Source: a virus
IMG/VR virus record: IMGVR_UViG_3300027762_000008
Location: 1-64,000 of that record
DNA length: 64,000 nt
Strand: one strand, 5' to 3'
Positions 31,845-41,346 of this stretch are shown piece after piece. A program made the position numbers and the translations under genes. The stretch's first letter is position 1. Each line of letters opens with the position of its first letter. A model generated the notes under the pieces. That model was given only the letters and a program-made list of their open reading frames with translations. It did not search any database and was not told the origin of the DNA.

Positions 31845-32201
31845 ATGCCTATGCCAATGCCTATGGGCGGTAAGCCTCCAATGGGAAATCCTGCGCCACT
31901 TCCGGGTGACGAGGACTCCTCGTATATTGACGACATCATGGGTCAAGACCTTGAAGGCGGAGAAGATGATCTGTTCGGGAAGGAATCTCCTCTCGAATCA
32001 GCTCTGATCGACGCCGGATTCCAGGTTTCGCCTGACCAGCTGTCGCAGATTGAATCCATTCTGTCCAAGCCTGCCCCTAAACCGGGTGAGGGTCTTGCCG
32101 GGAAACCCCCTGTTGGTGCCGGTCCTGCAAAACCGATGGCTAAGCCCACCGGTGGTGCGGTTCCCGCTGGCATGGGCCCTGGCGATCTCCCCGTTCGCTA
32201 G
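31845..32201 (+). CDS. Low-complexity virion-associated protein, 118 aa
   Basis: N-terminus of alternating Met/Pro (MPMPMPMGGKPPMGNP) and a C-terminus of Gly/Pro/Ala/Lys repeats (PAPKPGEGLAGKPPVG), with an acidic core (EDSSYIDDIMGQDLEGGEDD) and a short helix (LSQIESIL). Probably disordered and virion-internal or assembly-related, as similar Pro/Gly proteins occur with the portal here. Followed by the terminator. Confidence 0.5.
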   Translation: MPMPMPMGGKPPMGNPAPLPGDEDSSYIDDIMGQDLEGGEDDLFGKESPLESALIDAGFQVSPDQLSQIESILSKPAPKPGEGLAGKPPVGAGPAKPMAKPTGGAVPAGMGPGDLPVR

Positions 32202-32220
32202 TGGGACTCCTAGAGTGATA

Positions 32221-32260
32221 AGGCCCTGTCGAACTCTCGATGGGGCTTTTTCGTTTTTTG
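32221..32260 (+). terminator. Rho-independent terminator
   Basis: AAGGCCC-TG-TCGA (32221-32233) pairs with TCGA-TG-GGGCTT (32238-32250) with one bulge, and is followed by TTTTTCGTTTTTT. A GC-rich stem and T-tract place a transcription end between the head genes and the tail genes. Confidence 0.75.
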
Positions 32261-32286
32261 GTGTATGATGATTCGTGGAGGATGTC

Positions 32287-32436
32287 ATGCCCGGATTTGT
32301 TAAGACTCCCAAGGACGAGCGCAAATGGGACAAAGCCAAGGAAGCTGCCGGAAAGAAGGGCAAGGAAACCAATTGGGCTTTGGCGAATTACATCTTCCAT
32401 AAAGTGAAGAAGTACAAAAGCAAGAAGGAGAAATAA
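32287..32436 (+). CDS. Small basic phage protein, 49 aa
   Basis: RBS GGAGGATGTC. Reads MPGFVKTPKDERKWDKAKEAAGKKG and ends with a run of lysines. Short proteins beginning 'F(V/I)KT..DE..W..AK' are widespread small phage genes, often just before tail genes. Function unknown; Lys-rich composition suggests nucleic-acid contact. Confidence 0.65.
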   Translation: MPGFVKTPKDERKWDKAKEAAGKKGKETNWALANYIFHKVKKYKSKKEK

Positions 32437-32437
32437 T

Positions 32438-32821
32438 ATGCCACAAGGTGCTATTCTGCCGCAAGCACTGGAGGACTTGGTCAAAGGGTATCGGGAAGGA
32501 AAACCGATGTTCAATGAATCTCCTTCTGCTGCTCCTACTCCGCTTCCTGAGGAAGAGGAAGATTTTTGGAATCTTCGGAATAAGGAAATCCCAGGCGGAC
32601 CCGTTCCAAACAGGGACATAAAGGAAAAAATTATCCGTCCCACACACGGCGACGGACGATATATTCCACCGAAAGGACCAGAGGGAGTCGGCACTGCGCG
32701 GCCTTCACGGGATACTGCACCCTCTCAACCTCTTCCTCCGGGGTATAAGCTTCCTACCCCCGCCCCGCAGCAACAGCAGGGATTGAAGGACAAGCTCCTG
32801 AGAATGCGGGGAGGAAAATAA
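32438..32821 (+). CDS. Hypothetical acidic/Pro-rich protein, 127 aa
   Basis: One base after the previous stop. Acidic stretch EEEEDFWNL and Pro-rich C-terminus with Gln-run (PAPQQQQGLKDKLLRMRGGK). Mostly disordered; may be a virion-internal linker or assembly factor. No homology recognised. Confidence 0.5.
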   Translation: MPQGAILPQALEDLVKGYREGKPMFNESPSAAPTPLPEEEEDFWNLRNKEIPGGPVPNRDIKEKIIRPTHGDGRYIPPKGPEGVGTARPSRDTAPSQPLPPGYKLPTPAPQQQQGLKDKLLRMRGGK

Positions 32822-32822
32822 C

Positions 32823-33920
32823 ATGGCTAAAGACACCTTCAATCCTGATTATCTCGGCATTGTGGACGAAACTGACCCAGCTCTTTTCGATATTGAAGAA
32901 TATCTGAAAGCCATGAAGTCTGGCGGCGTTAAAGGCAGACAGGACGAAGAACCAATCGCAGTGGAAGAGATGCTCAAGGCATTGGGCAGTCTCGAGAAAG
33001 AACAAAAGAGAATAAAAGGACAAAGATGGTATGACCCAGAAGGAGAATCCCCAGCAGAGAAAGAGTTTAAATACGCCGACATCCCTACCACTTTCGATGA
33101 TTCTGAGCCTCGGGGAGAATATCGAGCTCCTCCCGGAGATATTCCGTCCTATGACGAAGAAGGCGCTTCAATCGATGAACTCCTTGAAGAATTCTCTCCG
33201 ACAAAAGAAGAAAAAACTGGTCCGCTCCGCAAAATTCGTGAAGATGACCTTCCTCCTGAGCCTTCAGCTAAAGTGTCTGAGGTTGCAGTGGCTAAAACAC
33301 CCTTCCAAAAGAAACAGGGTGGAGCGAAAACTGTTGGAAAAACTGATTCTGTTGCTAAGAAAACTGTAGAACTCAGCGGAGATGTCTTCGGAGAGAAGAA
33401 GCCTGAGAAAACTCAGACCAAAAAAGACGAAGATCCGCTTACGGGACTGAATGTTCCATGGGAAATGATGAGAGAAGAGGGAGCGGAAGAGGAAGAACTT
33501 CCTTGGCTGCTCGGTTCTCTCGCCACAGGCCCTGTCATGGGGCTTGGAAAAGCTGCAGCGAAAGGAATCGCTGGCAAGCTGGGAAGTAAAGCCGTAAAAC
33601 CTGCTGTAGAGAAACTCGGAAGTGACCTCGCCGGACCTGCTGTCGAGGAAACCACTTCCGCATTACCAAGACTGGTGGAGAAAATGGCAAGAAGTAAAGT
33701 GAAAGAGGACGTAAAACCCGCGATGCAGTACACCCGGGACGTTGGAAACAAGTTCCGTGAGTACGCTAAGAAGGAAGGATTCACTCCGCAGCGGAAACTC
33801 CCTTCAAGTCTCGCTGGCCGCATGAAGGCTAACCCTGAAATCGACAGACTCCTTCGCATGGTGCGTGAAGGAAAGCTTCCTGCTGAGAAAGCCCGACAGC
33901 TTATCAACCAAATGGAGTAA
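32823..33920 (+). CDS. Hypothetical structural-region protein, 365 aa
   Basis: RBS GAGGAAAATA. Long acidic, charged, disordered N-terminal two-thirds with several repeats of Glu/Lys (EEPIAVEEMLKALGSLEKEQKRIKGQ), a hydrophobic Gly/Ala segment around residues 215-255 (LPWLLGSLATGPVMGLGKAAAKGIAGKLG) and a basic C-terminus (RMVREGKLPAEKARQLINQME). The Gly/Ala hydrophobic piece resembles the membrane-active segments of ejection proteins. Role likely internal virion protein or tail-assembly factor. Confidence 0.5.
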   Translation: MAKDTFNPDYLGIVDETDPALFDIEEYLKAMKSGGVKGRQDEEPIAVEEMLKALGSLEKEQKRIKGQRWYDPEGESPAEKEFKYADIPTTFDDSEPRGEYRAPPGDIPSYDEEGASIDELLEEFSPTKEEKTGPLRKIREDDLPPEPSAKVSEVAVAKTPFQKKQGGAKTVGKTDSVAKKTVELSGDVFGEKKPEKTQTKKDEDPLTGLNVPWEMMREEGAEEEELPWLLGSLATGPVMGLGKAAAKGIAGKLGSKAVKPAVEKLGSDLAGPAVEETTSALPRLVEKMARSKVKEDVKPAMQYTRDVGNKFREYAKKEGFTPQRKLPSSLAGRMKANPEIDRLLRMVREGKLPAEKARQLINQME

Positions 33921-33923
33921 TCC

Positions 33924-35195
33924 ATGGACACCAAAGAACTCGAGGCGATTGTCCGAGACAGATTGCTTGAATATCAAACAGATCCTATCGACAGCACCTA
34001 CATTCTTCGGTGTCTTAACGAAGCCTATCGCTTTGCGTACAACCATTTCGTAAAAAGCAACGATACCCACTTTGGAGAGATCTACGAACTGCAGATTATC
34101 GCTGGACAGTCTGAATATACTCTCCCGGAGAACCTCTGGACGAAGAGAATTGAGCATTTTCAGATTCCTTCTCCTCCAAATGAGTCGCAACAGCCCTGGG
34201 GCTGGGTGAAAATACCTAAACACGACTGGAAACAGACGTATCGGTACCAGACCAACAGAATCCGCACGTATTACCCCAATGTGTGGAGCCAGATGAACAA
34301 CAAGATCTACGTCTATCCACCTTCGCTGGTGAGCTTCACGGCGAAGATGGTTATCAGCCGCAGAATCGCACCTCTGGGGACGTATTGTGGACGGATTACG
34401 AATCTTGAGAGCAACGTAATCACTCTGGACGAGCTAGCGGACAGCCGGTTGACCACCTACGCTTCTGATCCGACCATGGCGTTTATCAGCGTGTCGGATC
34501 ACACGACAGGAGAGCTCAAGGCTCTGTATCCGTACAACTCCGTGAACTCCACAACCAAAAAAATCACCTTGGCTTCAGCTCCGTATGGACGGAAATACGC
34601 AGCCTATGTGATTCAGGATCTCACCTGGGTAGCGGCAACGGCTGGGACAGGCGGACAGGCTATCTCGGTGCAGTACACCGACACGGGAGGCGGCGGCTTG
34701 GCTGTCTCGGCCTCAGGAAATGCCATCACAGTCAATTTTGGCGGTGCTACTCCCACGGCCAACCAAGTGCGTGCCGCAGCCATTGCCGTACCTGCTGTCG
34801 TCGCTCTGGCCTCTCCTGTGGTCACAGGAACCGGAACCACAGTGCAGACCCAGCCAGTCTCCGCTGTCTACCTCGTAGGCGGTACTGGGCACTTCATGGA
34901 GTGGGACATCTCAGACCTTCCTGGAACCCAGTGGGGCTCCATCGAGCTCGACGACATCGTTTGCTTTGGCGTGGCCACCGGAGTCTCCATCTTCGGGGAA
35001 GCCTTCGACACCTTCCTGACAGACTGGGCTACCCAGAAAGTCAGAGGAGCCCTTAACGAGACAGATCCTGAAGTGGTAAACTCACTGAAGCTCCAGCTTC
35101 AAGAGCTCGCAGGTGACCTCGGAGGAAGGGTTACCGGAATTCGAATCAATCGCTCCACGATGAACCAATGGGGAGCAAGACCTTTCAGGAGATAA
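33924..35195 (+). CDS. Head-tail adaptor (tail tubular A-like)
   Basis: 423 residues. The N-terminal 100 residues (ELEAIVRDRLLEYQTDPIDSTYILRCLNEAYRFAYN) and the C-terminal region ending MNQWGARPFRR match tail tubular protein A-type adaptors that ring the portal. Between about residues 230 and 320 an inserted beta domain appears (GGQAISVQYTDTGGGGLAV... GTVVQTQPVSAVYLVGGT), a 90-residue immunoglobulin-like or tail-decoration-like module not present in the T7 gp11 archetype. The gene follows the head genes directly and precedes the nozzle gene by 4 bases, as in podoviruses. Confidence 0.7.
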   Translation: MDTKELEAIVRDRLLEYQTDPIDSTYILRCLNEAYRFAYNHFVKSNDTHFGEIYELQIIAGQSEYTLPENLWTKRIEHFQIPSPPNESQQPWGWVKIPKHDWKQTYRYQTNRIRTYYPNVWSQMNNKIYVYPPSLVSFTAKMVISRRIAPLGTYCGRITNLESNVITLDELADSRLTTYASDPTMAFISVSDHTTGELKALYPYNSVNSTTKKITLASAPYGRKYAAYVIQDLTWVAATAGTGGQAISVQYTDTGGGGLAVSASGNAITVNFGGATPTANQVRAAAIAVPAVVALASPVVTGTGTTVQTQPVSAVYLVGGTGHFMEWDISDLPGTQWGSIELDDIVCFGVATGVSIFGEAFDTFLTDWATQKVRGALNETDPEVVNSLKLQLQELAGDLGGRVTGIRINRSTMNQWGARPFRR

Positions 35196-35199
35196 TCCA

Positions 35200-38100
35200 A
35201 TGTCGATAAGACCAGATCCCGCGACACTTGTTCCAATCAACAGTTATCGAGGGGTAGATGGATCTGTGTCTCCATTACGTTTGGCTGATGGATTTTGCCA
35301 AGAGATGGAGAATGCGGACATCAGCACTGCAGGGGTTATCAAGAAGCGGGGCGGATATGTTACTTGCGGAGGAAGATTTCCAGTAAACGGCATGCCGGTT
35401 ACTCCAGGATCTCCTACTTATTACTCATTGTATCGAAAAGAATATCCAATAGGTAAGATACCATATTTGACTCGAGCGTATCCTCTGTCATGGTCTGGAG
35501 GGCTCCAAGAAATTGTAAAAAATATTGGATACATAGATCTTCCCACGAATTTTGGTGATTACTACTTTTTTGCTGAATTTTGGGCGGATGCCGAGTACCC
35601 AGTAACCGAAAATACAATTTTCGTGCATGGAGCGGCCTCAGAAAGTGTTTGTCGTTTTGCTCCGATAAAAATATACGGGAATAAATATGCCATGTTTAGC
35701 CGCAATGTGTGGCAAGCATGGAGCGGATTTAATCTTGCCCCAGCCATTACTTGGGCTGCATTCTTGGGATCTCCGTATCAGGATTTTGATACCGGCACGT
35801 ACAAGACAATAGGCACCCAAGGATTTGTTTGGCCTATGTTCCCTATCGATTTGATCGCTCAAATAGAGAGACTTAGTGCTACTAGCGCAAAAATATACAC
35901 CTCACTCCCTCTCCCCAAGTACACCCCCATTCGCCTACTTGGTGGTGTGGCTGGAATGATAACAGACGCGATTGGACCACGGCATTACCCTATAGAAAAC
36001 TGTTGTTACGTTTCGGATACGGATAATCGGACGTATTTTACCATAACTGAAATGTCTGGATTGAGCGCGGCACGTTTAGACACCCGTCCAGATTCTACTT
36101 TTTTGTTTAGGTATGCTTTACATAAGAAAGTTGATTCTACGATAGATGGCACACCTTTGGTAGACACCTATATCCTAAACTCAGACAATTCTATAGCTAC
36201 CCGGACAGCGTATTTGCCCTGGGGTGTGTCCACCTTTGAGTATGGAACTGGAGTGGATATTGGAGATGTCCAAACAGTAGAGGCGTTCACAAACTTGGCT
36301 GAAGGTCAGCAAAACATTGCTGCTTTGGTGAACGGACGAGTCTTCAAAGGCCCATCCGAATATGAATTTCTTACCGCACTACGTGTGGATCAACCTCCTG
36401 CATTTACTACATATGGGACAGTATCTGCAGTAAATGGAATATTCACGGTGCCATACCCCTCTGCCTCTACTTATTATCGAGTAGGGGATGTTGTCGAGAT
36501 AAAGAAAATAGATCTTTTGGGGGAGGCTACTTCGATTACGCAATTAGATGTGGCTGGAACGACCGGATCGGAATTGCTGCTGTCATCGGATGGACTTACT
36601 TCTCTTTCATATGAATATGGGGAAGTATGGAATTTTACTCGTGAGGATACGCTTATTCCCGGAGCCACGATCGTGACTAATTCTCCCTACGGAGTGGTTT
36701 CTCCGTATGATCCTGTTCATGGGGATACCATATTCTTTGGGGGGCTGGGGTCTGGGTATTCCGCGCATGAGCTCTGGTATACGAATGAATTGGTGGCAGA
36801 GACTCAGTATAGGCTAGTCTTCAAGAATTCCGTAGTATTCTCCTCTTCTGAATTGGTGTATGTGCAGAAAAGGTGGGGAGAGGTTGTTTTCCCGGTCGAA
36901 GCAAATCCCATGCTTCCGTCAGTTGGTTCTCCTGATTTCTCCACCATCACCTCAAATGGCATATCTGCGCGCCCCTCCACAAGTGAAATAGTCTCCAGTG
37001 TTTCGTACTCAGGCTCTTCATTTTTCTCCACAAAAGATGACGGTGTCGTGGTGTTCAATGGAACAGAGGTATACTCACTTAGGCTAGAAAGACCCCAAGT
37101 AGAAACCATACGTTCTCTTCCAGGAACTAAAGGTAGATTTCCAATTAGAGTAGGAAGTAACGGGGAAAAAATAGGAAAACAAATAGAAGCGTTATTTGTA
37201 TATTCATACTATGACTCCAACAACAGATTGATGGAATCCGAACCATCGTCAGCGAGTGAAGGGATTTTTTCTCCGAATGCTGCAAGAGATGGCAGTGATT
37301 ATTCCGAATTGGCGGAATATCGAATTTCTCCTCCCCCCACTCTGTGTGGGCTGGAGACTAGCAGATTAACGATAGATGTTTACGTTAGAGTAGTAGATCC
37401 AACTACTTCTTCTGATTTAGACTATGTTCTGTATCGAAGAGTATCTGCAATCATGGGTTCTGCTACTTCGATTATTTTGGGGGACATATCCCCTGAATAT
37501 CTATCTGGGAATAAACTTATCTATACCCTCTCTGAGGGTAAGTCACACCTGTCCTCCCCTCTGGCTAAGTTCTTAGTTTCAGCAGCCGGAAGACTGGTCG
37601 CTCTGAATTGCAGGTCTAAAGACTATTGGAAACTAAAGATACTAAAAGTATTTAATTCAGATAATACTTTTGGCGCGTATACTTCATTTCACTGGCCGTG
37701 TAGAGACAGATACGCTGGAGGTGGTGCCTTTGATCCGGTATTCTACACTTTTCCTTTGGGGGTAGTCGAAGTCAATCCCGGAGGAGGATTACCTAAAACC
37801 TTTCGTCCAGCTAAAGATAAGACGGAAATCACAGGATACCCGGATTCACTATATCCTGAGTTTACTACTTATTCTTTAGATTACACCAATCTTTGGAACG
37901 GAACTACTGGATGCTCAGTAAATGGGGATACGTTGGCCACGTCCCCCCGAGTGAAACTCAAACTTACGTATGGGGACGTTTCAGATCGTTTCAATGTAAC
38001 CACCACTGTGACTACTGATCAGTCTGTGAAATTCCGATTCGCTGGCAGTGCCACCCCAACGGGTTTGCCAATAGATTTCCTCGGAGACACTTTCAAATCA

Positions 38101-40827
38101 CTTACTAGTCCCCCAGCTAGTCCGACCACCCTTCGTGGTTCTACTCGATGGACGGATGCCTCTCTGGACTCCACCGGCATTCCAATAGCTCTTCGTGACA
38201 CTACGGCTTTGGAGTTCCCAGAAGCATATGTTTCTGGAGGAAGTTGGACAGACGCACTTTCGAAAAGAGTATTGCAGTCTCAGGTGGACAATGCCGACTA
38301 TGGAATCGTTATCTCCACGGAAGCTGGAGAAACCAAGATCTATTACTATTACGACGCCACAATTGCCGCCCCGGTTGCTCCGGCACAGCCAAACAGTTAC
38401 TGCATTATCAATGGCCCCAGCACCCTCGGAAATATCCGAAAAGCCGGAACTACAAAAATACTGTCGTTCGACTCCGATTTGACCTTCATTACTGAAGCGG
38501 TAATAACGGGAACTGTGTCCGTAGGCACTCGCACGTACAAATCCATTCGTCTGTTTCCCATTACCTTCACTCTTGATGCTACCGGAGCATATGCGGCCCA
38601 GAAGTATGAAGTAGTCGCAGATGAAATCATGGATCTTGGAGCGTTTTCTTACTCCATGACGATCTATGAAAGAGCAGCGCTCACTTCTCCCGTGACGTTT
38701 TCAGGATTCACGCTACCATCTACTACCCTGACCGTTTACCATACCACCCTACGCATAGATACTTTGTTTGCTGTAGATGACTATGCCATAGTTGAGTTGT
38801 CCGACGGGGATCAGAAGCGAATACCTCAGGGATTTCCAAAACTGATGCCTGGGGCTTTTAGAGTCAAATCTGTTGGAAATACTGGAGGAGGAAGCCCCTA
38901 CTATATCACTATAGATGTGCCGTATTCCCCTGAATTTCGATCCGCTACCACTGCGACAACCTCCATTGAACTGGATGAGTATAGTTACATCGTCAACGCC
39001 AAAAAAATAATTTATTTGACTTCTGGAAACATAAGGGTATACGTCGGTACCGGAGCCCAACCCTATCAGAGCTTGACTCGGTCACTCACCGTGGGTAATG
39101 CCGCTCAAGCCTATGCGTCTTTTCTGCTGCTGCGGGGAGCGGATTTCACTTCTGCAGATGTCGGACTATCTGGCTATTACTGGAGAGTCGGTGGAGATTC
39201 TTCAGGATACGCCACCCTTCGAACCAATCTTACCGCTATTGATTATTCTAAAATTACCGGGATTAGATACTCCAGTTTCACAAATGTATCTACGTCTTCC
39301 ACCTATGGAATTCCTGTTCCCTGCCCTATTTCTCTGGGATTGGCTGACTCTCTGTTGGACCTCGCACTACCTATATTTTCCAAAACCCCATTATTGGTAG
39401 ATGTGGGGCTAGTTCAGGTAGGGAAAAGAATCACTGGAGCAATAAATTCCCTATATAACCATTTCTTCTATGCATATAATGATAGTTATCCGGCGGGATT
39501 GATGGAGGCAGAGCCGAATGAAATTATAATTTCTGCCAATACTTCAGTATTAAACTATATTACAGACATATATACTGGATACAGCCAATATAACCCATTT
39601 CGATGGACTCAGTATGATTTCTGGTATTCCGCGGCGTTTGTTTCATTGGCCACGGATGCGTTTTATCAGTCAACTCAATTTGTAAATGACGGCACTGGCA
39701 CTTACAAAACACGAAAAGTTATATTCGGCAAGCATCATACTAGCTCCTCTACATCTGGAACCTCGATTCTGGATAATTATCCCAATAGAATTCAGTGGAC
39801 TGATGCTCGTTCGGAAACGGTAATCTCTCCCAATATCCCTATGTTCGGAGAAGGAAATTACTACGACTTAGACACTCAGGATGACTCCGAAATTCTCGGG
39901 GCTTCCTCATTCCAGAATACTTTGATTGTCCAAAAGAAGAATTCTCTCTGGCGCGGAACTTTCGACAACTACGGCGATTTGACTTTTCAGCGTATACAGT
40001 CTCCTGTGGGAGGATACGGCCACAATAACATGCCATCTACCTTGTCCTATATGTACTTCATCAATCCTGAGGGAGTCTATTACACCGACGGCAATGCTGT
40101 GGAACCTGTCCTCAAGCTTAACAAGCTGTTTGAAGACCGGGTGAATAAGAGTCAGTACCTCCTGTCTCGCACAGCCGGATTTGCGGACCAAAAGAACAAG
40201 CAGCTCTATGTTGGAACCCCATACGTCAGTAACTATATCACCGACACGGCGGATATTGATGGGCAGTTTAACTACTGCTACAACGATGGCGTCATGGGAT
40301 GGCAGGTGAATAAAGGATTCGACGCCTACAAGTGGACTTCCATCAACGGAGAGTACTATTTCGCATCGAGCAGAGGACGAGTCTATCGCCTGCGCTCCGA
40401 GCCATTCCTGAGCCGGTATCGTGACGGAGAAGAAGCCGTCCCATTCGCCATGCTGACTCGGTATCTCACGGCAGACGAGGGAGTGAACTTCAAGTTCTGG
40501 CGCAATGTGTTGTTCCAGTTCGGAACCACCAGCGACTTCACCATGAACGTTAGCTACCAGATAGACTTCAAGAGCACCACGTATCCACTAGAGACGTACC
40601 CAATCACTGGGGCCGAAACCGTGGCGGGAGCCAAATGGTACGGAAATGACCGGGTAATGAAAGCCATTCGAGAAACGTTTGGTCAAAGGGTGGCCCAAGT
40701 GTCCTTCCTCTTCACCGAGGCGACGATAGACACGGACTGTCCTATTTATTCCGTACAGGTGCAGGGAATGCTGACAAATACCAGACTCGTACCTCAGAAG
40801 AACACTAGAGCAGGAGGCGATCGATGA
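35200..40827 (+). CDS. Tail nozzle protein (tail tubular B-like), 1875 aa
   Basis: The opening RPDPATLVPINSYRGVDGSVS, followed by LADGFCQEMENADI.AGVIKKRGGY, matches the 'NSY-G-D-x-S ... DG ... N ... G ... KRGGY' start of podovirus tail nozzle (tail tubular B) proteins. T7 gp12 is about 800 residues, so this one is more than twice the usual size; the extra sequence is Thr/Ser/Gly/Tyr-rich beta. The last 300 residues regain the nozzle pattern (WTDARSETVISPNIPM, FGEGNYYDLDTQDDSEILG). The middle part (about 35.4-39.8 kb) looks more AT-rich and uses AT-ending codons more than its flanks. It forms the channel tip below the adaptor and may carry enzymatic or receptor-binding insertions. Confidence 0.7.
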   Translation: MSIRPDPATLVPINSYRGVDGSVSPLRLADGFCQEMENADISTAGVIKKRGGYVTCGGRFPVNGMPVTPGSPTYYSLYRKEYPIGKIPYLTRAYPLSWSGGLQEIVKNIGYIDLPTNFGDYYFFAEFWADAEYPVTENTIFVHGAASESVCRFAPIKIYGNKYAMFSRNVWQAWSGFNLAPAITWAAFLGSPYQDFDTGTYKTIGTQGFVWPMFPIDLIAQIERLSATSAKIYTSLPLPKYTPIRLLGGVAGMITDAIGPRHYPIENCCYVSDTDNRTYFTITEMSGLSAARLDTRPDSTFLFRYALHKKVDSTIDGTPLVDTYILNSDNSIATRTAYLPWGVSTFEYGTGVDIGDVQTVEAFTNLAEGQQNIAALVNGRVFKGPSEYEFLTALRVDQPPAFTTYGTVSAVNGIFTVPYPSASTYYRVGDVVEIKKIDLLGEATSITQLDVAGTTGSELLLSSDGLTSLSYEYGEVWNFTREDTLIPGATIVTNSPYGVVSPYDPVHGDTIFFGGLGSGYSAHELWYTNELVAETQYRLVFKNSVVFSSSELVYVQKRWGEVVFPVEANPMLPSVGSPDFSTITSNGISARPSTSEIVSSVSYSGSSFFSTKDDGVVVFNGTEVYSLRLERPQVETIRSLPGTKGRFPIRVGSNGEKIGKQIEALFVYSYYDSNNRLMESEPSSASEGIFSPNAARDGSDYSELAEYRISPPPTLCGLETSRLTIDVYVRVVDPTTSSDLDYVLYRRVSAIMGSATSIILGDISPEYLSGNKLIYTLSEGKSHLSSPLAKFLVSAAGRLVALNCRSKDYWKLKILKVFNSDNTFGAYTSFHWPCRDRYAGGGAFDPVFYTFPLGVVEVNPGGGLPKTFRPAKDKTEITGYPDSLYPEFTTYSLDYTNLWNGTTGCSVNGDTLATSPRVKLKLTYGDVSDRFNVTTTVTTDQSVKFRFAGSATPTGLPIDFLGDTFKSLTSPPASPTTLRGSTRWTDASLDSTGIPIALRDTTALEFPEAYVSGGSWTDALSKRVLQSQVDNADYGIVISTEAGETKIYYYYDATIAAPVAPAQPNSYCIINGPSTLGNIRKAGTTKILSFDSDLTFITEAVITGTVSVGTRTYKSIRLFPITFTLDATGAYAAQKYEVVADEIMDLGAFSYSMTIYERAALTSPVTFSGFTLPSTTLTVYHTTLRIDTLFAVDDYAIVELSDGDQKRIPQGFPKLMPGAFRVKSVGNTGGGSPYYITIDVPYSPEFRSATTATTSIELDEYSYIVNAKKIIYLTSGNIRVYVGTGAQPYQSLTRSLTVGNAAQAYASFLLLRGADFTSADVGLSGYYWRVGGDSSGYATLRTNLTAIDYSKITGIRYSSFTNVSTSSTYGIPVPCPISLGLADSLLDLALPIFSKTPLLVDVGLVQVGKRITGAINSLYNHFFYAYNDSYPAGLMEAEPNEIIISANTSVLNYITDIYTGYSQYNPFRWTQYDFWYSAAFVSLATDAFYQSTQFVNDGTGTYKTRKVIFGKHHTSSSTSGTSILDNYPNRIQWTDARSETVISPNIPMFGEGNYYDLDTQDDSEILGASSFQNTLIVQKKNSLWRGTFDNYGDLTFQRIQSPVGGYGHNNMPSTLSYMYFINPEGVYYTDGNAVEPVLKLNKLFEDRVNKSQYLLSRTAGFADQKNKQLYVGTPYVSNYITDTADIDGQFNYCYNDGVMGWQVNKGFDAYKWTSINGEYYFASSRGRVYRLRSEPFLSRYRDGEEAVPFAMLTRYLTADEGVNFKFWRNVLFQFGTTSDFTMNVSYQIDFKSTTYPLETYPITGAETVAGAKWYGNDRVMKAIRETFGQRVAQVSFLFTEATIDTDCPIYSVQVQGMLTNTRLVPQKNTRAGGDR

Positions 40828-41339
40828 AATTCGAGGCACAACTATTCAAACCCAATGGTGAGCCACCTGAACTGGCCAGATTCTTCCAGCACTACAACCT
40901 AGTCTGCAAGTATCTTATTGATTTTAATGCTAATCCCCTGAAACTTGGGGCGGACGTGGCACTGCCTGTCCAGCAAGTGACATTGATCCACAATCAGCCC
41001 TCCCAGGTAAACCACCGACAAGGTACTCGGAAAAACGTAGTTTTCTGCGGTAGGGTAGAAATGTTCAACATCTCGGCCTCCACCCAGGATAAAATCACGG
41101 TGGTGCCTAAACTATTGACTACTTCACTGGCGACCGAACCGACTGGACGTTTAACCCAGAAAATTTACGTGAAAGATCCGGCACTTTTTCAAGTGGGGGA
41201 CAAAGTACTCCTTGGATCCAACTTCAGAACCATCGAAAATATCACAGGTAATGAGTTCACGTTGGATGAAAACTTCATGTATGCTAATATCTGGGTAGTG
41301 TCTCTGGCTCTTGAGACTGTCACCGCGCTCATCTTCTGA
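40824..41339 (+). CDS. Tail protein, 171 aa
   Basis: Overlaps the nozzle stop by 4 bases. Beta-rich, with FNANPLKLGADVALPVQQV and AKLLTTSLATEPTGRL segments and a C-terminal YANIWVVSLALET. Its position (immediately after the nozzle) and size suggest a small tail or assembly protein. No named family. Confidence 0.6.
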   Translation: MKFEAQLFKPNGEPPELARFFQHYNLVCKYLIDFNANPLKLGADVALPVQQVTLIHNQPSQVNHRQGTRKNVVFCGRVEMFNISASTQDKITVVPKLLTTSLATEPTGRLTQKIYVKDPALFQVGDKVLLGSNFRTIENITGNEFTLDENFMYANIWVVSLALETVTALIF

Positions 41340-41346
41340 GGTAAAC

